Shown piece after piece: positions 34,126 to 45,037 of a DNA stretch of 64,000 nt. A program made the translations under genes and the position numbers. Location of the stretch: positions 124,001-188,000 of the forward strand of contig NZ_JARPUS010000003.1 of NCBI RefSeq assembly GCF_029537485.1, written 5' to 3'. This DNA comes from Pseudomonas sp. GOM6. Lineage in GTDB: Bacteria; Pseudomonadota; Gammaproteobacteria; Pseudomonadales; Pseudomonadaceae. Under the pieces are notes generated by a model that ran no database searches, was not told where the DNA came from, and worked only from the letters and a program-made list of their open reading frames with translations. Each line of letters starts with the position of its first letter. The stretch's first letter is position 1.

Positions 34126-35220
34126 TCAGTCGTCGCTGATCTCGATGGTCGGCATCGCCTGCACACCGAGCCCGGCCTGGGAAATACGCGCGCCCACGCA
34201 GCGGGCCATTTCCTGATAGATCATCGCCAGCTGGCTCTCGGTGTCGGCCACCACGGTCGGCTTGCCGCCGTCGGCCTGCATGCGGATGGCCATCGACAGC
34301 GGCAGCGAGGCCAGCAGGTCGACACCGTACTGGGCCGCCAGCTTCTCGCCACCGCCCTCGCCGAACAGGTGCTCACTGTGGCCGCAGTTGGAGCAGATGT
34401 GCACGGCCATGTTTTCGACCACGCCGAGCACCGGAATATTGACCTTGCGGAACATCTCCACGCCCTTCTTGGCGTCAAGCAGAGCCAGGTCCTGCGGGGT
34501 GGTGACGACGACAGAGCCGGCCACCGGCACCTTCTGCGCCAGGGTCAGCTGGATGTCACCGGTGCCCGGCGGCATGTCGATAACCAGGTAATCGAGATCG
34601 TCCCAGGCGGTCTGGGTCACCAGCTGTAGCAAGGCGCCGGAAACCATCGGCCCGCGCCACACCACCGGGGTGTTGTCGTCGGTGAGGAAGGCCATGGACA
34701 TCACCTGCACGCCATGGGCCTCGATGGGTACGAAGTACTTCTGGTCACGCACCTTGGGCCGGGTGCCTTCGGCGATGCCGAACATGATGCCCTGGCTGGG
34801 GCCGTAGATATCGGCGTCGAGAATACCGACGCGGGCGCCTTCACGAGCCAGCGCCAGGGCCAGGTTGGCCGCGGTGGTGGACTTGCCCACCCCACCCTTG
34901 CCGGAGGCCACGGCGATGATGTTCTTCACATTGGCCAGCGCCGGCACCTGTTCCTGCGCCTTGTGCGGCTCGATCACCACATCAACCTGCACCTTGGCCG
35001 ACGCCACGCCATCGAGGTTTTCCAGGGCCATCTGCAGCATCTGCGCCCAGCCGCTCTTGAACAGATCGGCCGCATAGCCCAGCTCCAGGCGCACGGTGAC
35101 CTTGTCACCCTGGATATCGACTTCACGCAGGCAACCGGCGCTGACCGGGTCCTGGTTCAGATGCGGGTCGGTGAACTGACGCAGGCGGGCTTCGACCGCT
35201 TCGCGGGTCACAAGGCTCAT
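34126..35220 (-). CDS. apbC: Iron-sulfur cluster carrier protein ApbC (Mrp)
   Basis: This is a 364-residue Mrp/NBP35-type ATPase. A DUF59 domain covers residues ~1-90, followed by the deviant Walker A SGKGGVGKST and DADIYGPSQG, then DMPPGTGDIQLTL. The cluster-binding pair is CSNC in MAVHICSNCGHSE. It binds and transfers 4Fe-4S clusters to apoproteins. The ATG at 35220 follows GGAGTTG; a longer frame upstream overlaps the metG promoter and is rejected. It is divergent from metG. Confidence 0.95.
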   Translation of the reverse strand: MSLVTREAVEARLRQFTDPHLNQDPVSAGCLREVDIQGDKVTVRLELGYAADLFKSGWAQMLQMALENLDGVASAKVQVDVVIEPHKAQEQVPALANVKNIIAVASGKGGVGKSTTAANLALALAREGARVGILDADIYGPSQGIMFGIAEGTRPKVRDQKYFVPIEAHGVQVMSMAFLTDDNTPVVWRGPMVSGALLQLVTQTAWDDLDYLVIDMPPGTGDIQLTLAQKVPVAGSVVVTTPQDLALLDAKKGVEMFRKVNIPVLGVVENMAVHICSNCGHSEHLFGEGGGEKLAAQYGVDLLASLPLSMAIRMQADGGKPTVVADTESQLAMIYQEMARCVGARISQAGLGVQAMPTIEISDD

Positions 35221-35350
35221 GGAACAACTCCGAAGTCTGGGTAAAACAGGCCGGCATCTTACCCCGCTGCGCGGCCGGCGCGGATGAAAAAAAACCGCCG
35301 CGCCTATATAGTGGCGGACTTCCTTCGAAACACCCGATGGCCCGATTCCC

Positions 35351-37387
35351 ATGTCCGAAGCCCGCAAGATTCTCGTTACCAGCGCTCTGCCCTACGCCAA
35401 CGGCTCGATCCACCTCGGCCATATGCTCGAATACATCCAGACCGACATGTGGGTGCGCTTCCAGAAACTGCGCGGCCACCAGGCCATCTACGTCTGCGCC
35501 GACGATGCCCACGGCTCGGCCATCATGCTGCGCGCCGAGAAAGAGGGCATCACCGCCGAACAGCTGATCGACGGCGTGCGTGCCGAGCACATGGCCGACT
35601 TCGCCGACTTCGGCGTCGACTTCGACAACTACCACTCGACCCACTCGGAAGAGAATCGCGAGCTGTCCGCCGCCATCTACCTCAAGCTGCGCGACGCCGG
35701 GCATATAGCCACCCGCTCGGTGACCCAGTATTTCGATCCCGAGAAAGGCATGTTCCTTGCCGACCGCTTCATCAAGGGCACCTGCCCGAAATGCGCGGCC
35801 GAGGATCAATACGGCGACAACTGCGAGAAATGCGGCGCCACCTACGCGCCGACCGAGCTGAAGAACCCGCGCTCAGCCATCTCCGGTGCCGTGCCGGTGC
35901 TCAAGGACTCCAAGCACTTCTTCTTCAAGCTGCCCGACTTCGAGGCCATGCTGAAAGAATGGACCCGCTCCGGCACCCTGCAGGACGCCGTGGCCAACAA
36001 GATCGCCGAATGGCTCGATGGCGGCCTGCAGGAATGGGACATCTCTCGCGACGCGCCCTACTTCGGCTTCGAGATACCGGACGAGCCGGGCAAGTACTTC
36101 TACGTCTGGCTGGACGCGCCGATCGGCTATATGGCCAGCTTCAAGAACCTGTGCAGCAAGCGCCCGGAGCTGGACTTCGACGCGTTCTGGAACAAGGACT
36201 CGACGACCGAGCTGTACCACTTCATCGGCAAGGACATCGTCAACTTCCACGCCCTGTTCTGGCCGGCCATGCTCGAAGGCGCCGGCTACCGCAAGCCGAC
36301 CGCGGTCAACGTGCACGGCTACCTGACAGTCAACGGCCAGAAGATGTCCAAATCGCGCGGCACCTTCATCAAGGCACGCACCTACCTGGATCACCTGAAC
36401 CCGGAATACCTGCGCTACTACTACGCCTCCAAGCTCGGCCGCGGCGTGGACGATCTGGACCTGAACCTCGAAGATTTCGTGCAGAAGGTCAACTCCGACC
36501 TGGTCGGCAAGGTCGTCAACATTGCCAGCCGCTGCGCCGGCTTCATCCACAAAGGCAACGCCGGCGTGCTGGTCGATGCCAACCCCGAGCCAGAGCTGTG
36601 GGCCGCCTTCCAGGCCGCCGCGCCGAGCATCGCCGACGCTTATGAAGCCCGCGATTTCTCCCGCGCCATGCGCGAAATCATGGCCCTGGCCGACCGCGCC
36701 AATGCCTGGATCGCCGACAAGGCGCCGTGGGCGCTGAACAAGGTCGAGGGCAAGCAGGCCGAGGTTCAGGAACTCTGCGCCCTGGGCGTCAACCTGTTCC
36801 GCCAGCTGGTGATCATGCTCAAGCCGGTGCTGCCGAAGCTGGCGGCCGATGCCGAGGCCTTCCTCAACGTCGCCCCGCTGACCTGGAATGATCTGGCCAC
36901 CCCGCTGGCCAATCACCAGCTCAACCCGTTCAACCCGCTGCTGACCCGTATTGAACCCGCGAAGATCGAAGCCATGACCGAAGCCTCCAAAGAAGACCTC
37001 GCCGCCGAAGCGCCCAAGCCGCAAGGCAATGGCGAGCTGACCAAGGACCCGCTGGCCGCCGAGATCAACTTCGATGCTTTTGCCGCCGTCGATCTGCGCA
37101 TCGCCCTGATCGAGAAGTGCGAATTTGTCGAGGGTGCCGACAAGCTGCTGCGCCTGTCGCTGGATATCGGCGACGAGAAGCGCAACGTGTTCTCCGGCAT
37201 CAAGTCCGCCTACCCGGACCCAAGCAAGCTGGAAGGCCGCCTGACCCTGTACGTGGCCAACCTGGCCCCGCGCAAGATGAAGTTTGGCATCAGCGAAGGC
37301 ATGGTTCTGGCCGCCGGCCCGGGCGGCGAGGAAATCTACCTGCTCAGCCCGGACAGCGGCGCCAAGCCGGGCCAGCGGGTCAAATAA
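35351..37387 (+). CDS. metG: Methionyl-tRNA synthetase
   Basis: This is a 678-residue class I aminoacyl-tRNA synthetase. The HIGH-type motif is in [13 protein letters not shown] near residue 13, the zinc knuckle in CPKC and CEKC (~residues 145-165), and KMSKS in [10 protein letters not shown] near residue 330. The C-terminal ~100 residues form the tRNA-binding OB-fold domain ([20 protein letters not shown]), which mediates dimerisation. A TATATA lies at about 35305 as a possible -10. A hairpin terminator follows the stop. Confidence 0.98.
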   Translation: MSEARKILVTSALPYANGSIHLGHMLEYIQTDMWVRFQKLRGHQAIYVCADDAHGSAIMLRAEKEGITAEQLIDGVRAEHMADFADFGVDFDNYHSTHSEENRELSAAIYLKLRDAGHIATRSVTQYFDPEKGMFLADRFIKGTCPKCAAEDQYGDNCEKCGATYAPTELKNPRSAISGAVPVLKDSKHFFFKLPDFEAMLKEWTRSGTLQDAVANKIAEWLDGGLQEWDISRDAPYFGFEIPDEPGKYFYVWLDAPIGYMASFKNLCSKRPELDFDAFWNKDSTTELYHFIGKDIVNFHALFWPAMLEGAGYRKPTAVNVHGYLTVNGQKMSKSRGTFIKARTYLDHLNPEYLRYYYASKLGRGVDDLDLNLEDFVQKVNSDLVGKVVNIASRCAGFIHKGNAGVLVDANPEPELWAAFQAAAPSIADAYEARDFSRAMREIMALADRANAWIADKAPWALNKVEGKQAEVQELCALGVNLFRQLVIMLKPVLPKLAADAEAFLNVAPLTWNDLATPLANHQLNPFNPLLTRIEPAKIEAMTEASKEDLAAEAPKPQGNGELTKDPLAAEINFDAFAAVDLRIALIEKCEFVEGADKLLRLSLDIGDEKRNVFSGIKSAYPDPSKLEGRLTLYVANLAPRKMKFGISEGMVLAAGPGGEEIYLLSPDSGAKPGQRVK

Positions 37388-37410
37388 GCCGTCTAGGCTT
37401 ATCGATGGAC

Positions 37411-37438
37411 AACAAGCCGGCTTATGCCGGCTTGTTTG
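37411..37438 (+). terminator. Terminator after metG
   Basis: AACAAGCCGGC and GCCGGCTTGTTT form an 11-bp stem with a four-base loop, ending in TTTG. Confidence 0.75.
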
Positions 37439-37504
37439 CAATGGCGCGCTTTCCGATAATAGCCGCCCTTTTTCTACGGCCTTTGCCCCAAGACGGACGT
37501 CTCG

Positions 37505-38089
37505 ATGACCGAACTCGCCTTGATCATGGTCAGTGCCATCCTGGTCAACAATTTCGTGCTGGTGCAGTTCCTCGGCCTGTGCCCGTTCATGGGCGTGTCG
37601 AAGAAGATCGAGACCGCCATCGGCCTGTCGCTGGCCACCACCTTCGTCCTCACCCTGGCCGCCATGTGCAGCTACCTGGTGCAGGAATACGTGCTGGAAC
37701 CCCTGGGCCTGGAGTTCCTGCGCACCATCAGCTTCATCCTGGTGATCGCCGTCACCGTGCAGTTCACCGAGATGGTGGTGAACAAGACCAGTCCCCTGCT
37801 CTACCGCGTGCTGGGCATCTTCCTGCCGCTGATCACCACCAACTGCATCGTCCTCGGCGTGGCCCTGCTCAACGCCAACAAAGCCGAGTTCACCTTCATT
37901 ACCGCCACCGCCAACGGTTTCGCCGCCGGTCTGGGCTTCTCCCTGGTGCTGGTGCTGTTTGCCGCCATGCGTGAGCGCATCGCCATCGCCGACGTGCCCA
38001 AGCCATTCCAGGGCGCCTCCATCGGCATGATCACCGCCGGGCTGATGTCCCTGGCGTTCATGGGCTTCGCCGGGTTGATCAAGTTATGA
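37505..38089 (+). CDS. rsxA: Electron transport complex subunit RsxA (RnfA)
   Basis: This is a 194-residue integral membrane protein with six hydrophobic segments. The opening [33 protein letters not shown] and [17 protein letters not shown] are characteristic, including the conserved transmembrane Cys pair that RnfA and RnfE use for a buried 2Fe-2S centre. It is the first gene of rsxABCDGE-nth; the complex couples NADH-ferredoxin electron flow to ion movement and, in enterics, reduces SoxR. Its stop overlaps the rsxB start by four bases. Confidence 0.97.
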   Translation: MTELALIMVSAILVNNFVLVQFLGLCPFMGVSKKIETAIGLSLATTFVLTLAAMCSYLVQEYVLEPLGLEFLRTISFILVIAVTVQFTEMVVNKTSPLLYRVLGIFLPLITTNCIVLGVALLNANKAEFTFITATANGFAAGLGFSLVLVLFAAMRERIAIADVPKPFQGASIGMITAGLMSLAFMGFAGLIKL

Positions 38090-38661
38090 GCCTGGTGCTG
38101 ATCGCGGTTCTCGCCATCCTCGGCCTGTGCCTGCTCGGCGGCGCCATCCTTGGTTTCGCCGCGGTGCGTTTCAAGGTCGAGGGCGACCCCATCGCCGAAC
38201 AGATCAATGCCCTGCTGCCGCAGACCCAGTGCGGCCAGTGCGGCTACCCGGGCTGCAAGCCCTACGCCGAGGCCATCGCCGGCGGCGACAAGATCAACAA
38301 ATGCCCACCCGGTGGCGAAGCCACGATCCAGGCCCTGGCCGACCTGCTCGACGTCGAACCGGAGCCGCTGGACGCCGTCGAAGGCGAGAAGCCGCAGATG
38401 GTCGCAGTCATCCGCGAGGCCGAGTGCATCGGCTGCACCAAGTGCATCCAGGCCTGTCCGGTGGACGCCATCGTCGGTGCGGCCAAGCAGATGCACACGG
38501 TGATCGCCAGCGAATGCACCGGCTGCGACCTGTGCGTCGAGCCGTGTCCGGTGGACTGCATCGACATGGTGGAAGTCGGCAGCAACGTGCAGAGCTGGAA
38601 GTGGCAGCTGCCGCTGGCCCCCGGCCAGTTGATCGCCAGTGACCGGGAGCAAGCCGCATGA
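38086..38661 (+). CDS. rsxB: Electron transport complex subunit RsxB (RnfB)
   Basis: This is a 191-residue ferredoxin subunit. An N-terminal membrane anchor (residues ~5-27) precedes the 4Fe-4S domain [17 protein letters not shown]...CPPGG and two bacterial ferredoxin motifs, [12 protein letters not shown] and [12 protein letters not shown]. It relays electrons within the Rsx complex at the cytoplasmic face. It overlaps rsxA and rsxC by four bases at each end, which indicates tight translational coupling. Confidence 0.97.
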   Translation: MSLVLIAVLAILGLCLLGGAILGFAAVRFKVEGDPIAEQINALLPQTQCGQCGYPGCKPYAEAIAGGDKINKCPPGGEATIQALADLLDVEPEPLDAVEGEKPQMVAVIREAECIGCTKCIQACPVDAIVGAAKQMHTVIASECTGCDLCVEPCPVDCIDMVEVGSNVQSWKWQLPLAPGQLIASDREQAA

Positions 38662-41117
38662 GTGCCCACGAACGCATCTGGGACATTCCCGGCGGCATCC
38701 ACCCGGCCGAGCGCAAGGAGCTGTCCAATCGCACGCCGATCCAACAGGCACCGCTGCCCAAGCGCCTGATCCTGCCGCTGGGCCAGCATATCGGCGCCGC
38801 TGCCGAGCCCTGCGTGGCGGTCGGCGAGCGCGTGCTCAAGGGCCAGAAGATCGCCGAGGCCATCGGCTTCGTCAGCGCGCCGCTGCATGCGCCGACCTCC
38901 GGCACCGTCAGCTTCATCGGCCCGCAGCCCTACCCGCATGTGTCCGGCATGCTCGCACCGGCCATCGTGCTCGACAGCGACGGCCTGGACCAATGGATCA
39001 AACTGACGCCACAGCCCGACTACCGGCACATGGAGTCCAGCGCGCTACTGGAGCTGATCCGCGAAGCCGGCATCAACGGCCTCGGCGGCGCCGGCTTCCC
39101 CACCGCGGTCAAGCTCACCGCGCGACCGACGCAGAAGATTCACACCCTGATCATCAACGGCACCGAGTGCGAGCCCTATATCACCGCCGATGACGTGCTG
39201 ATGCGCGAGCGCGCCGCCGAGCTGGTATCCGGTATCGACATCCTGGTGCAGCTGATCCAGCCGGACGAAGTGCTGATCGGCATCGAGGACAACAAGCCCG
39301 AGGCCATCGCTGCCGTGCGTGCTGCCCTGAGCGAGCGCAGCTATACCCTCAAGGTGTTCCCCACCAAGTACCCGTCCGGCGGCGAGAAACAGCTGATTCA
39401 GATCCTCACCGGCGTGGAGGTACCCAGCGGCGGCCTGCCAGCGGATATCGGCATGCTCTGCCAGAACGTCGGCACCTGCGTGGCCATCCACGATGCCGTG
39501 CTGCTGGGCAAGCCACTGATCTCGCGCATCACCACCCTGACCGGCGAAGCCCTGGTGCGGCCGGGCAATGTCGAGGCCCTGCTCGGCACGCCGGTCGGTG
39601 AGCTGCTGGCCTTCGCCGGGCTGGATCAAGCCAAACTCAATCGCCTGGTCATGGGAGGCCCGATGATGGGCTTCACCCTGCCCTCGCTCGATGTGCCCGT
39701 GGTCAAGACCGCCAACTGCCTGCTGGCTGGCACTGCCAGCGAGCTGCCCGCGCCGCCACCGGCCATGCCCTGCATCCGCTGCGGCGAATGCGCCGAGGCC
39801 TGCCCGGCCAGCCTGCTGCCGCAGCAGTTGCACTTCTTCGCCCTCGGCCAGCAGCACGAGCAGCTCAAGGCGCACAACCTGTTCGACTGCATCGAATGCG
39901 GCGCCTGCGCCTATGTCTGCCCCTCCAGCATTCCGCTGGTGCAGTACTACCGCGCCGCCAAGGGCGAAATCCGCGAGCTGGAGCAGAAGCAGCAGAAGGC
40001 CGAACACTCCAAGCAGCGCTTCGAACTGCGCCAGGAGCGCCTGCGCCGCGAGGAAGAACGCAAGGAAGCCGAACGCGTGGCCCGCGCCGAGCGCGCCGCC
40101 AAAGCCAAGGCGGCGCAAGCCGAGGCCGCGGCAGCACCGGCCAGCGCGGCGCCAAGCGCCGCCGACGAGCAGCTCAAGCGCCTGAAGATCGAAGCCAGCA
40201 TGGCACAGGTCGCGCTGAAGAAAGCCGAGAAGCAGCTGGCCCAGCACGACACCGACGAGCTCAAGGCCCAGGTCGCCGAACTGCGCAGCGCCGCCGAGGC
40301 CGCGCAGAAGGCTCTCGAAGCCGCCCAGGCCAGCGCACCAGCTCCGACCACAGCAGCGCCAGCCAACGACGACGCGCTGAAAAAAGCCAAGGTCGAAGCC
40401 GCCATGCTCAAGGCCCAGCTACGCAAGCTGGAGAAACTCGAAGCGCCCAGCGCCGAGCAGCAGGCCGAACTGGAGCAGGCCCGCAGCAAGCTGGCCGAAG
40501 CCGAGAAAGCACTGGAACAGCTGCAATCCGCCGCGCCAGCCCCTGCCGCCGCACCGGCTAACGACGACGCGCTGAAGAAAGCCAAGATCGAAGCCGCCAT
40601 GCTCAAGGCCCAGCTACGCAAGCTGGAAAAACTCGAAGCGCCCAGCGCCGAGCAGCAGGCCGAACTGGAACAGGCCCGCGCCAAGCTGACCGAGGCCGAG
40701 AAAGCCCTGGAACAGCTGCAATCCGCCGCGCCAGCGCCTGCCGCCAAGACTGTCGACGACAGCGAGCTGAAAAAGGCCAAGGTCGAGCTGGCGATGAAGC
40801 GCGCCGAGCTGAAGAAGGCCGAGAAAGCTGGTGCAGAGGAAAGCGAGCTGGAGCGCCTACGCCAGGCCCTGTCCGCCGCCGAACAGGCCCTGCATGCCGC
40901 CGAAGACAGTTCCGGCAAACCGGCGCCTGACTTGGTCCGCACCGAGAAGCCCGGCATCGACGCCGCGCTCAAGGCGTTGAAGACCGAAGTCGCCTTCGCC
41001 CGCGCCGACCTGCGCAAGCTGGAGCGCGATGAGAACACATCAGCGGAGGCACTCGACGCCGCAAGGACACGCCTCAGCGCAGCCGAACAGAAACTGGCGG
41101 AACACCAAAGCCCGTAG
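38658..41117 (+). CDS. rsxC: Electron transport complex subunit RsxC (RnfC) with repeat-rich C-terminal coiled coil
   Basis: This is an 819-residue peripheral subunit that accepts electrons from NADH. The flavin/NADH-binding part includes [13 protein letters not shown] and [13 protein letters not shown]; two 4Fe-4S motifs follow ([24 protein letters not shown]). Residues ~440-819 are an Ala/Lys/Glu-rich coiled coil made of about five degenerate repeats, two of them (residues 570-634 and 635-699) nearly identical. The tail is present in many proteobacterial RsxC proteins, but its length varies by strain. The stop codon TAG is the first part of a REPIN. Confidence 0.95.
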   Translation: MSAHERIWDIPGGIHPAERKELSNRTPIQQAPLPKRLILPLGQHIGAAAEPCVAVGERVLKGQKIAEAIGFVSAPLHAPTSGTVSFIGPQPYPHVSGMLAPAIVLDSDGLDQWIKLTPQPDYRHMESSALLELIREAGINGLGGAGFPTAVKLTARPTQKIHTLIINGTECEPYITADDVLMRERAAELVSGIDILVQLIQPDEVLIGIEDNKPEAIAAVRAALSERSYTLKVFPTKYPSGGEKQLIQILTGVEVPSGGLPADIGMLCQNVGTCVAIHDAVLLGKPLISRITTLTGEALVRPGNVEALLGTPVGELLAFAGLDQAKLNRLVMGGPMMGFTLPSLDVPVVKTANCLLAGTASELPAPPPAMPCIRCGECAEACPASLLPQQLHFFALGQQHEQLKAHNLFDCIECGACAYVCPSSIPLVQYYRAAKGEIRELEQKQQKAEHSKQRFELRQERLRREEERKEAERVARAERAAKAKAAQAEAAAAPASAAPSAADEQLKRLKIEASMAQVALKKAEKQLAQHDTDELKAQVAELRSAAEAAQKALEAAQASAPAPTTAAPANDDALKKAKVEAAMLKAQLRKLEKLEAPSAEQQAELEQARSKLAEAEKALEQLQSAAPAPAAAPANDDALKKAKIEAAMLKAQLRKLEKLEAPSAEQQAELEQARAKLTEAEKALEQLQSAAPAPAAKTVDDSELKKAKVELAMKRAELKKAEKAGAEESELERLRQALSAAEQALHAAEDSSGKPAPDLVRTEKPGIDAALKALKTEVAFARADLRKLERDENTSAEALDAARTRLSAAEQKLAEHQSP
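40365..40754 (+). repeat. 195-bp tandem repeat within rsxC
   Basis: Two copies, 40365-40559 and 40560-40754, start with AACGACGACGCGCTGAA and encode NDDALKKAK(V/I)EAAMLK followed by an almost unchanged 65-residue unit. The unit length is a whole number of codons, so copy-number change keeps the frame. More diverged units flank them. Confidence 0.9.
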
Positions 41118-41172
41118 CCCGGATGCAATCCGGGTGAATGGCCCAAAACACCCCGGATTGCATCCGGGCTAC
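41114..41172. repeat. REPIN (paired REP sequences) at the end of rsxC
   Basis: GTAGCCCGGATGCAATCCGGG (41114-41134) and its inverted copy CCCCGGATTGCATCCGGGCTAC (41151-41172) enclose a 16-bp loop and form a long hairpin. The GTAGCCCGGATGCAATCCGGG type is a common Pseudomonas REP. The rsxC TAG stop (41115-41117) is part of the left arm. It separates rsxC from rsxD. Confidence 0.88.
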
Positions 41173-41226
41173 CGAACATGAGTTTGCCGCTCTAGCGGCA
41201 CACAGCAACACGACGACGGAGCGCCG

Positions 41227-42258
41227 ATGGCCCTGCCCCGCATCACCTCGCCCCACGCCAGGGGCGCCAACAAGACCCAGCGCGTCATGCTGTTGGTCGC
41301 AGCCGCCTGCGCGCCAGGCGCACTGGCGCTGACCTGGCTGTTCGGCGTCGGCACCCTGGTCAACCTGCTCTGGGCCAGCCTGGTGGCCATCGCCTGCGAG
41401 GCGGCCATCCTCGCTGTGCGCAAGCGCCCACTGGCGTTTTTCCTCAAGGACGGCAGCGCGCTGGTCACCGCCGTGCTGCTGGCCCTGGCCCTGCCGCCCT
41501 ATGCGCCCTGGTGGCTGACCCTGGTCGCCGTGGGCTTCGCCATCGTCTTCGGCAAGCAGCTGTATGGCGGCCTGGGGCAGAACCCGTTCAACCCGGCCAT
41601 GCTCGGCTACGTGGTAGTGCTGATCTCCTTCCCCATCCCCATGACCAGCTGGCCGGCGCCGCACAGCGTCGGAATCGCCGAGGGCATCCAGCAGATTCTC
41701 GGCCTGGCCGCCCTGCCGGATGGCTGGAGCCAGGCCACAGCCCTGGATGCGCTGAAGGTCAACAAGAGCCTGACCATCGATGAGCTGTGGGCGCAGAACC
41801 CGGCCTTCGGCAGCTTCGGCGGCAAGGCGGTGGAATGGGTCAACCTGGCCTTCCTGCTCGGCGGCCTGTTCCTGATCTACAAGAAAGTCATCACCTGGCA
41901 CGCACCAGCGGGCATGCTCGGCGCCCTGTTCGTCATGAGCCTGCTGTTCTGGAACGGCTCGGGCTCGGACTCCAACGGCTCGCCGCTGTTTCACCTGCTG
42001 ACCGGCGCCACCATGCTCGGCGCCTTCTTCATCGTCACCGACCCGGTCAGCGGCGCCACCAGCAACCTCGGCCGAATCATCTTCGGCGCCGGGGTCGGCA
42101 TCCTGGTTTACGTGATCCGCACCTGGGGCGGCTACCCCGACGGCGTGGCCTTTGCCGTGCTGCTAATGAACCTGGCCGCGCCAACCATCGACTACTACAC
42201 CCGCCCGCGCACCTACGGCCATCGCAAGGCCGAGCGCGGCTTCAAGCTGGGAGAATGA
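41227..42258 (+). CDS. rsxD: Electron transport complex subunit RsxD (RnfD)
   Basis: This is a 343-residue polytopic membrane protein. The segment [22 protein letters not shown] contains the S/TGAT-type site to which FMN is covalently linked in RnfD. Family segments [24 protein letters not shown] and [20 protein letters not shown] are present. An ACGGAGCG site precedes the ATG. Its stop overlaps the rsxG start by four bases. Unlike the other junctions of the operon, the rsxC-rsxD junction is open (109 bp) because of the REPIN. Confidence 0.96.
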   Translation: MALPRITSPHARGANKTQRVMLLVAAACAPGALALTWLFGVGTLVNLLWASLVAIACEAAILAVRKRPLAFFLKDGSALVTAVLLALALPPYAPWWLTLVAVGFAIVFGKQLYGGLGQNPFNPAMLGYVVVLISFPIPMTSWPAPHSVGIAEGIQQILGLAALPDGWSQATALDALKVNKSLTIDELWAQNPAFGSFGGKAVEWVNLAFLLGGLFLIYKKVITWHAPAGMLGALFVMSLLFWNGSGSDSNGSPLFHLLTGATMLGAFFIVTDPVSGATSNLGRIIFGAGVGILVYVIRTWGGYPDGVAFAVLLMNLAAPTIDYYTRPRTYGHRKAERGFKLGE

Positions 42259-42896
42259 GCGTGCTGCCGGAAATCTCCCGCTCCATGCTGAAGAACGCCA
42301 TCGTGCTGGGCCTGTTCGCTATCGCCACGGTCGGCGTGGTGGCCGCCATTCAGCAAGGCACCGCGCCGCGCATCGCCGCTGCCGAACGCGAAGCCCAGGT
42401 GCAGGCGCTGGCGCAGATCCTGCCGGCCGGCAGCTACGACAACCATCTGCTCGACAACAGCCGCCTGGTGCAGGACGAGCTGCTCGGCAACAGAAACCCG
42501 GCCCCCGCCTATCTGGCCACCCTCGGCGGCCAGCCCAGCGCGGTGATCCTGCAGGTCACCGCGCCGGACGGCTATAGCGGCTCGATCAAGCTGCTCGTGG
42601 GCATTCTCGCCGACGGCCGCCTGGCCGGCGTACGCGCCCTGCATCACCGTGAAACCCCCGGTCTGGGCGACAAGATCGAGCTAGCCAAGAGCCGCTGGAT
42701 TCTCGGCTTCGACGGCAAGTCGCTGATCCAGCCCGACGAAGCCGGCTGGGCGGTGAAGAAGGACGGCGGCCAGTTCGACCAGTTCGCCGGCGCCACTATC
42801 ACCCCGCGCGCCGTGGTCAAGGCCGTGCACAAGGCGCTGCAGTATTTCGACAAGCACAAGGCCGAGCTGCTGGCCCCGGAGGCTTCCCATGGCTAA
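42255..42896 (+). CDS. rsxG: Electron transport complex subunit RsxG (RnfG)
   Basis: This is a 213-residue subunit with one N-terminal membrane helix ([20 protein letters not shown]) and a periplasmic FMN-binding domain. [11 protein letters not shown] near residue 180 is the SGAT(I/T)T motif whose second Thr carries covalent [16 protein letters not shown] is also conserved. The start overlaps rsxD by four bases, and the stop overlaps rsxE by eight. Confidence 0.96.
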   Translation: MSVLPEISRSMLKNAIVLGLFAIATVGVVAAIQQGTAPRIAAAEREAQVQALAQILPAGSYDNHLLDNSRLVQDELLGNRNPAPAYLATLGGQPSAVILQVTAPDGYSGSIKLLVGILADGRLAGVRALHHRETPGLGDKIELAKSRWILGFDGKSLIQPDEAGWAVKKDGGQFDQFAGATITPRAVVKAVHKALQYFDKHKAELLAPEASHG

Positions 42897-43596
42897 TTAC
42901 CGCGAAATCGCCGTAGGCGGCCTGTGGAAGAACAACCCCGCCCTGGTCCAGCTGCTCGGCCTGTGTCCGCTGCTGGGGGTGAGCAACTCGGTGGTCAACG
43001 CCCTAGGCATGGCCATCGCCACCGCCGTGGTGCTGACCTGCTCCAACGCCGCCGTGGCACTGATCCGTCGCCAGGTCACCGACGCCGTGCGCCTGCCGGC
43101 CTTCGTCATGATCATCGCCGCGCTGACCACCTGCATCGAGCTGCTGATGCAGGCCTTCACCTACGAGCTGTACCAGATCCTCGGCATCTTCATCCCGCTG
43201 ATCACCACCAACTGCGTGATCCTCGGCCGCGCCGAAGCCTTCGCAGCGAAGAACAGTGTTGCCCACGCCAGCTTCGACGGTCTGATGATGGGCATCGGCT
43301 TCGGCGGCGTACTGCTGGCCATCGGCGCGGTGCGCGAGCTGCTCGGCACCGGCGTGCTGTTCAGCAACATGCAGTTGCTGTTCGGCCCGATCGCCGCCAA
43401 CTGGCAGCTGACCCTGTTCCCTGGCTACCAGGGCTTCCTGCTGGCCATCCTGCCGCCCGGCGCTTTCCTTGTGCTGGGCCTGCTGATCGCGCTGAAGAAC
43501 CGCATCGACGAGCGCCTGGCCGAGCGCGCCAAGGCCGAGGAGCCGGCAGCACCCGCTACCAGCCGTCGCGTGCGGGTCACCGGGGTGATCGAATGA
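42889..43596 (+). CDS. rsxE: Electron transport complex subunit RsxE (RnfE)
   Basis: This is a 235-residue membrane protein homologous to RsxA, with six hydrophobic segments. It shows the matching [19 protein letters not shown] and [17 protein letters not shown] motifs with the conserved cysteines of the membrane-buried cluster. The C-terminal tail is basic and soluble. It overlaps rsxG by eight bases and nth by four. Confidence 0.96.
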   Translation: MANYREIAVGGLWKNNPALVQLLGLCPLLGVSNSVVNALGMAIATAVVLTCSNAAVALIRRQVTDAVRLPAFVMIIAALTTCIELLMQAFTYELYQILGIFIPLITTNCVILGRAEAFAAKNSVAHASFDGLMMGIGFGGVLLAIGAVRELLGTGVLFSNMQLLFGPIAANWQLTLFPGYQGFLLAILPPGAFLVLGLLIALKNRIDERLAERAKAEEPAAPATSRRVRVTGVIE

Positions 43597-44231
43597 ACGC
43601 CGCCAAGCGCCTGGAGATCTTCCGCCGCCTGCATGAAGACAACCCCGAGCCGAAGACCGAGCTGGCCTACAGCACGCCCTTTGAGCTGCTGGTGGCGGTG
43701 ACCCTATCGGCCCAGGCCACCGACGTCAGCGTCAACAAGGCCACGGCCAAGCTGTTCCCGGTGGCCAACACACCGGAAGCGATCTACGCCCTTGGCGTCG
43801 AGGGCCTGTCCGAGTACATCAAGACCATCGGCCTGTACAACAGCAAGGCGAAGAACGTCATCGAGGCCTGCCGCATCCTTATCGAGAAGCATGGCAGCCA
43901 GGTGCCGGACAACCGCGAAGACCTGGAAGCCCTGCCCGGCGTCGGCCGCAAGACCGCCAACGTGGTGCTCAACACCGCCTTCCGCCAGCTGGCCATGGCG
44001 GTGGACACGCACATCTTCCGCGTCAGCAACCGCACCGGCATCGCCCCCGGCAAGAACGTGGTGGAAGTCGAAAAAAAGCTGCTCAAGTTCGTGCCCAAGG
44101 ACTATCTGCTGGACGCCCACCACTGGCTGATCCTGCATGGCCGCTACGTCTGCACCGCGCGCAAGCCGCGCTGCGGCGCCTGCCGCATCGAAGACCTGTG
44201 CGAATACAAGGCCAAGACCTCAGACGATTGA
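43593..44231 (+). CDS. nth: Endonuclease III
   Basis: This is a 212-residue DNA glycosylase/AP lyase that removes oxidised pyrimidines. The helix-hairpin-helix [14 protein letters not shown] contains the catalytic Lys, and [11 protein letters not shown] the catalytic Asp. The 4Fe-4S motif C-x6-C-x2-C-x5-C is [17 protein letters not shown] at the end. The start overlaps the rsxE stop by four bases; the rsx-nth linkage is common in gammaproteobacteria and fits a shared response to redox stress. Confidence 0.97.
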   Translation: MNAAKRLEIFRRLHEDNPEPKTELAYSTPFELLVAVTLSAQATDVSVNKATAKLFPVANTPEAIYALGVEGLSEYIKTIGLYNSKAKNVIEACRILIEKHGSQVPDNREDLEALPGVGRKTANVVLNTAFRQLAMAVDTHIFRVSNRTGIAPGKNVVEVEKKLLKFVPKDYLLDAHHWLILHGRYVCTARKPRCGACRIEDLCEYKAKTSDD

Positions 44232-44338
44232 GCAGTCATTGATTCGCTCACGCTTTCGATTGAGAAAATCTTTTTTACCGCCTCAAGCTTTGTCGCTATA
44301 AGGAGCGCCATCGGCACCCCGAAAGCTGGAGTGAAGCC

Positions 44339-44521
44339 ATGAGCACTGACAAAGAAGATCTCGAACTCGAAGACGATCTGGTCGATGACGACAACGACGA
44401 CAGCGCTGAACGCAGCGTCGATGTGGCCAAGACCAACCTGACCAAGCGCCGCATCATCGACAACCTGCTCGACGAGCGCCGCCTGCAGAAACAGTTGAAC
44501 GACTACGACTACGACTTCTGA
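44339..44521 (+). CDS. Small acidic PA3496-family protein
   Basis: This 60-residue protein has a strongly acidic first half (EDLELEDDLVDDDNDD) and a basic helical second half (TKRRIIDNLLDERRLQKQLNDY) ending in YDYDF. It matches the small protein located after nth in P. aeruginosa (PA3496), annotated in databases as a putative envelope integrity protein. It has no signal peptide. GGAG lies nine bases upstream of the ATG, and a terminator follows. Confidence 0.85.
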   Translation: MSTDKEDLELEDDLVDDDNDDSAERSVDVAKTNLTKRRIIDNLLDERRLQKQLNDYDYDF

Positions 44522-44527
44522 AACAGG

Positions 44528-44556
44528 TAAAAGCCCCGCAAATGCGGGGCTTTTTC
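44528..44556. terminator. Bidirectional terminator
   Basis: AAAAGCCCCGCA and TGCGGGGCTTTTT form a stem between the small acidic protein gene and gloA, which converge. Confidence 0.9.
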
Positions 44557-44569
44557 ATTGTGGCGGACG

Positions 44570-44962
44570 TCAATCAGCCCGCTGGGGCGACAGCAGTTCG
44601 ATCTTGTAGCCGTCAGGATCGGCCACGAACGCCAGTATGCTGTTGCCATGCTTCATCGGCCCCGGCTCACGAGTGATTTGCCCACCACGCGAGCGAATGT
44701 CCTCGCAAGCCTTGTAGACGTCTTCCACCTCCAAGGCGATATGGCCATAACCCGTGCCAAGCTCATACTGATCCACGCCCCAGTTGTGGGTCAGTTCGAT
44801 TACGCTGTTCTCAGCCTCGTTGCCGTAGCCAACGAACGCCAGGGTGAACTGGCCATCCGGATAGTCCTTGCGACGCAAGAGGGTCATGCCCAGCACTTCG
44901 GTATAGAACGCGATGGATCTGTCCATATCGCCGACACGCAGCATGGTATGTAGCAAACGCAT
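44570..44962 (-). CDS. gloA: Lactoylglutathione lyase (glyoxalase I)
   Basis: This is a 130-residue metalloenzyme of the vicinal-oxygen-chelate fold that isomerises the methylglyoxal-glutathione adduct. The metal ligands are His5 ([12 protein letters not shown]), Glu in [12 protein letters not shown], His in YGHIALEV and Glu in [10 protein letters not shown]. Its length matches the nickel-type short GloA. It follows the small exported protein gene on the same strand, with a terminator in between. Confidence 0.96.
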   Translation of the reverse strand: MRLLHTMLRVGDMDRSIAFYTEVLGMTLLRRKDYPDGQFTLAFVGYGNEAENSVIELTHNWGVDQYELGTGYGHIALEVEDVYKACEDIRSRGGQITREPGPMKHGNSILAFVADPDGYKIELLSPQRAD

Positions 44963-44984
44963 ATTGCCTCCTCACTCCAAAACA

Positions 44985-45006
44985 AAAGGGCCTGACAGGC
45001 CCTTTA
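44985..45006 (-). terminator. Terminator of the small exported protein gene
   Basis: Minus-strand stem AAAGGGCCTG/CAGGCCCTTT followed by TGTTTT. It lies between the gene ending at 45038 and gloA. Confidence 0.7.
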
Positions 45007-45037
45007 GAAATCCACGTCTAGAGTGACTTTCAAGCAC

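Noticed and set aside
35873-37441. A 522-codon open frame antisense to metG, and similar frames opposite acnB and argG
   Set aside because: They are shadows of highly biased sense genes, with no family similarity.
40365-41172. Direct repeats and hairpins as a CRISPR array
   Set aside because: The repeats are coding (rsxC) or a single REPIN; there are no regularly spaced short repeats with unique spacers and no cas genes.
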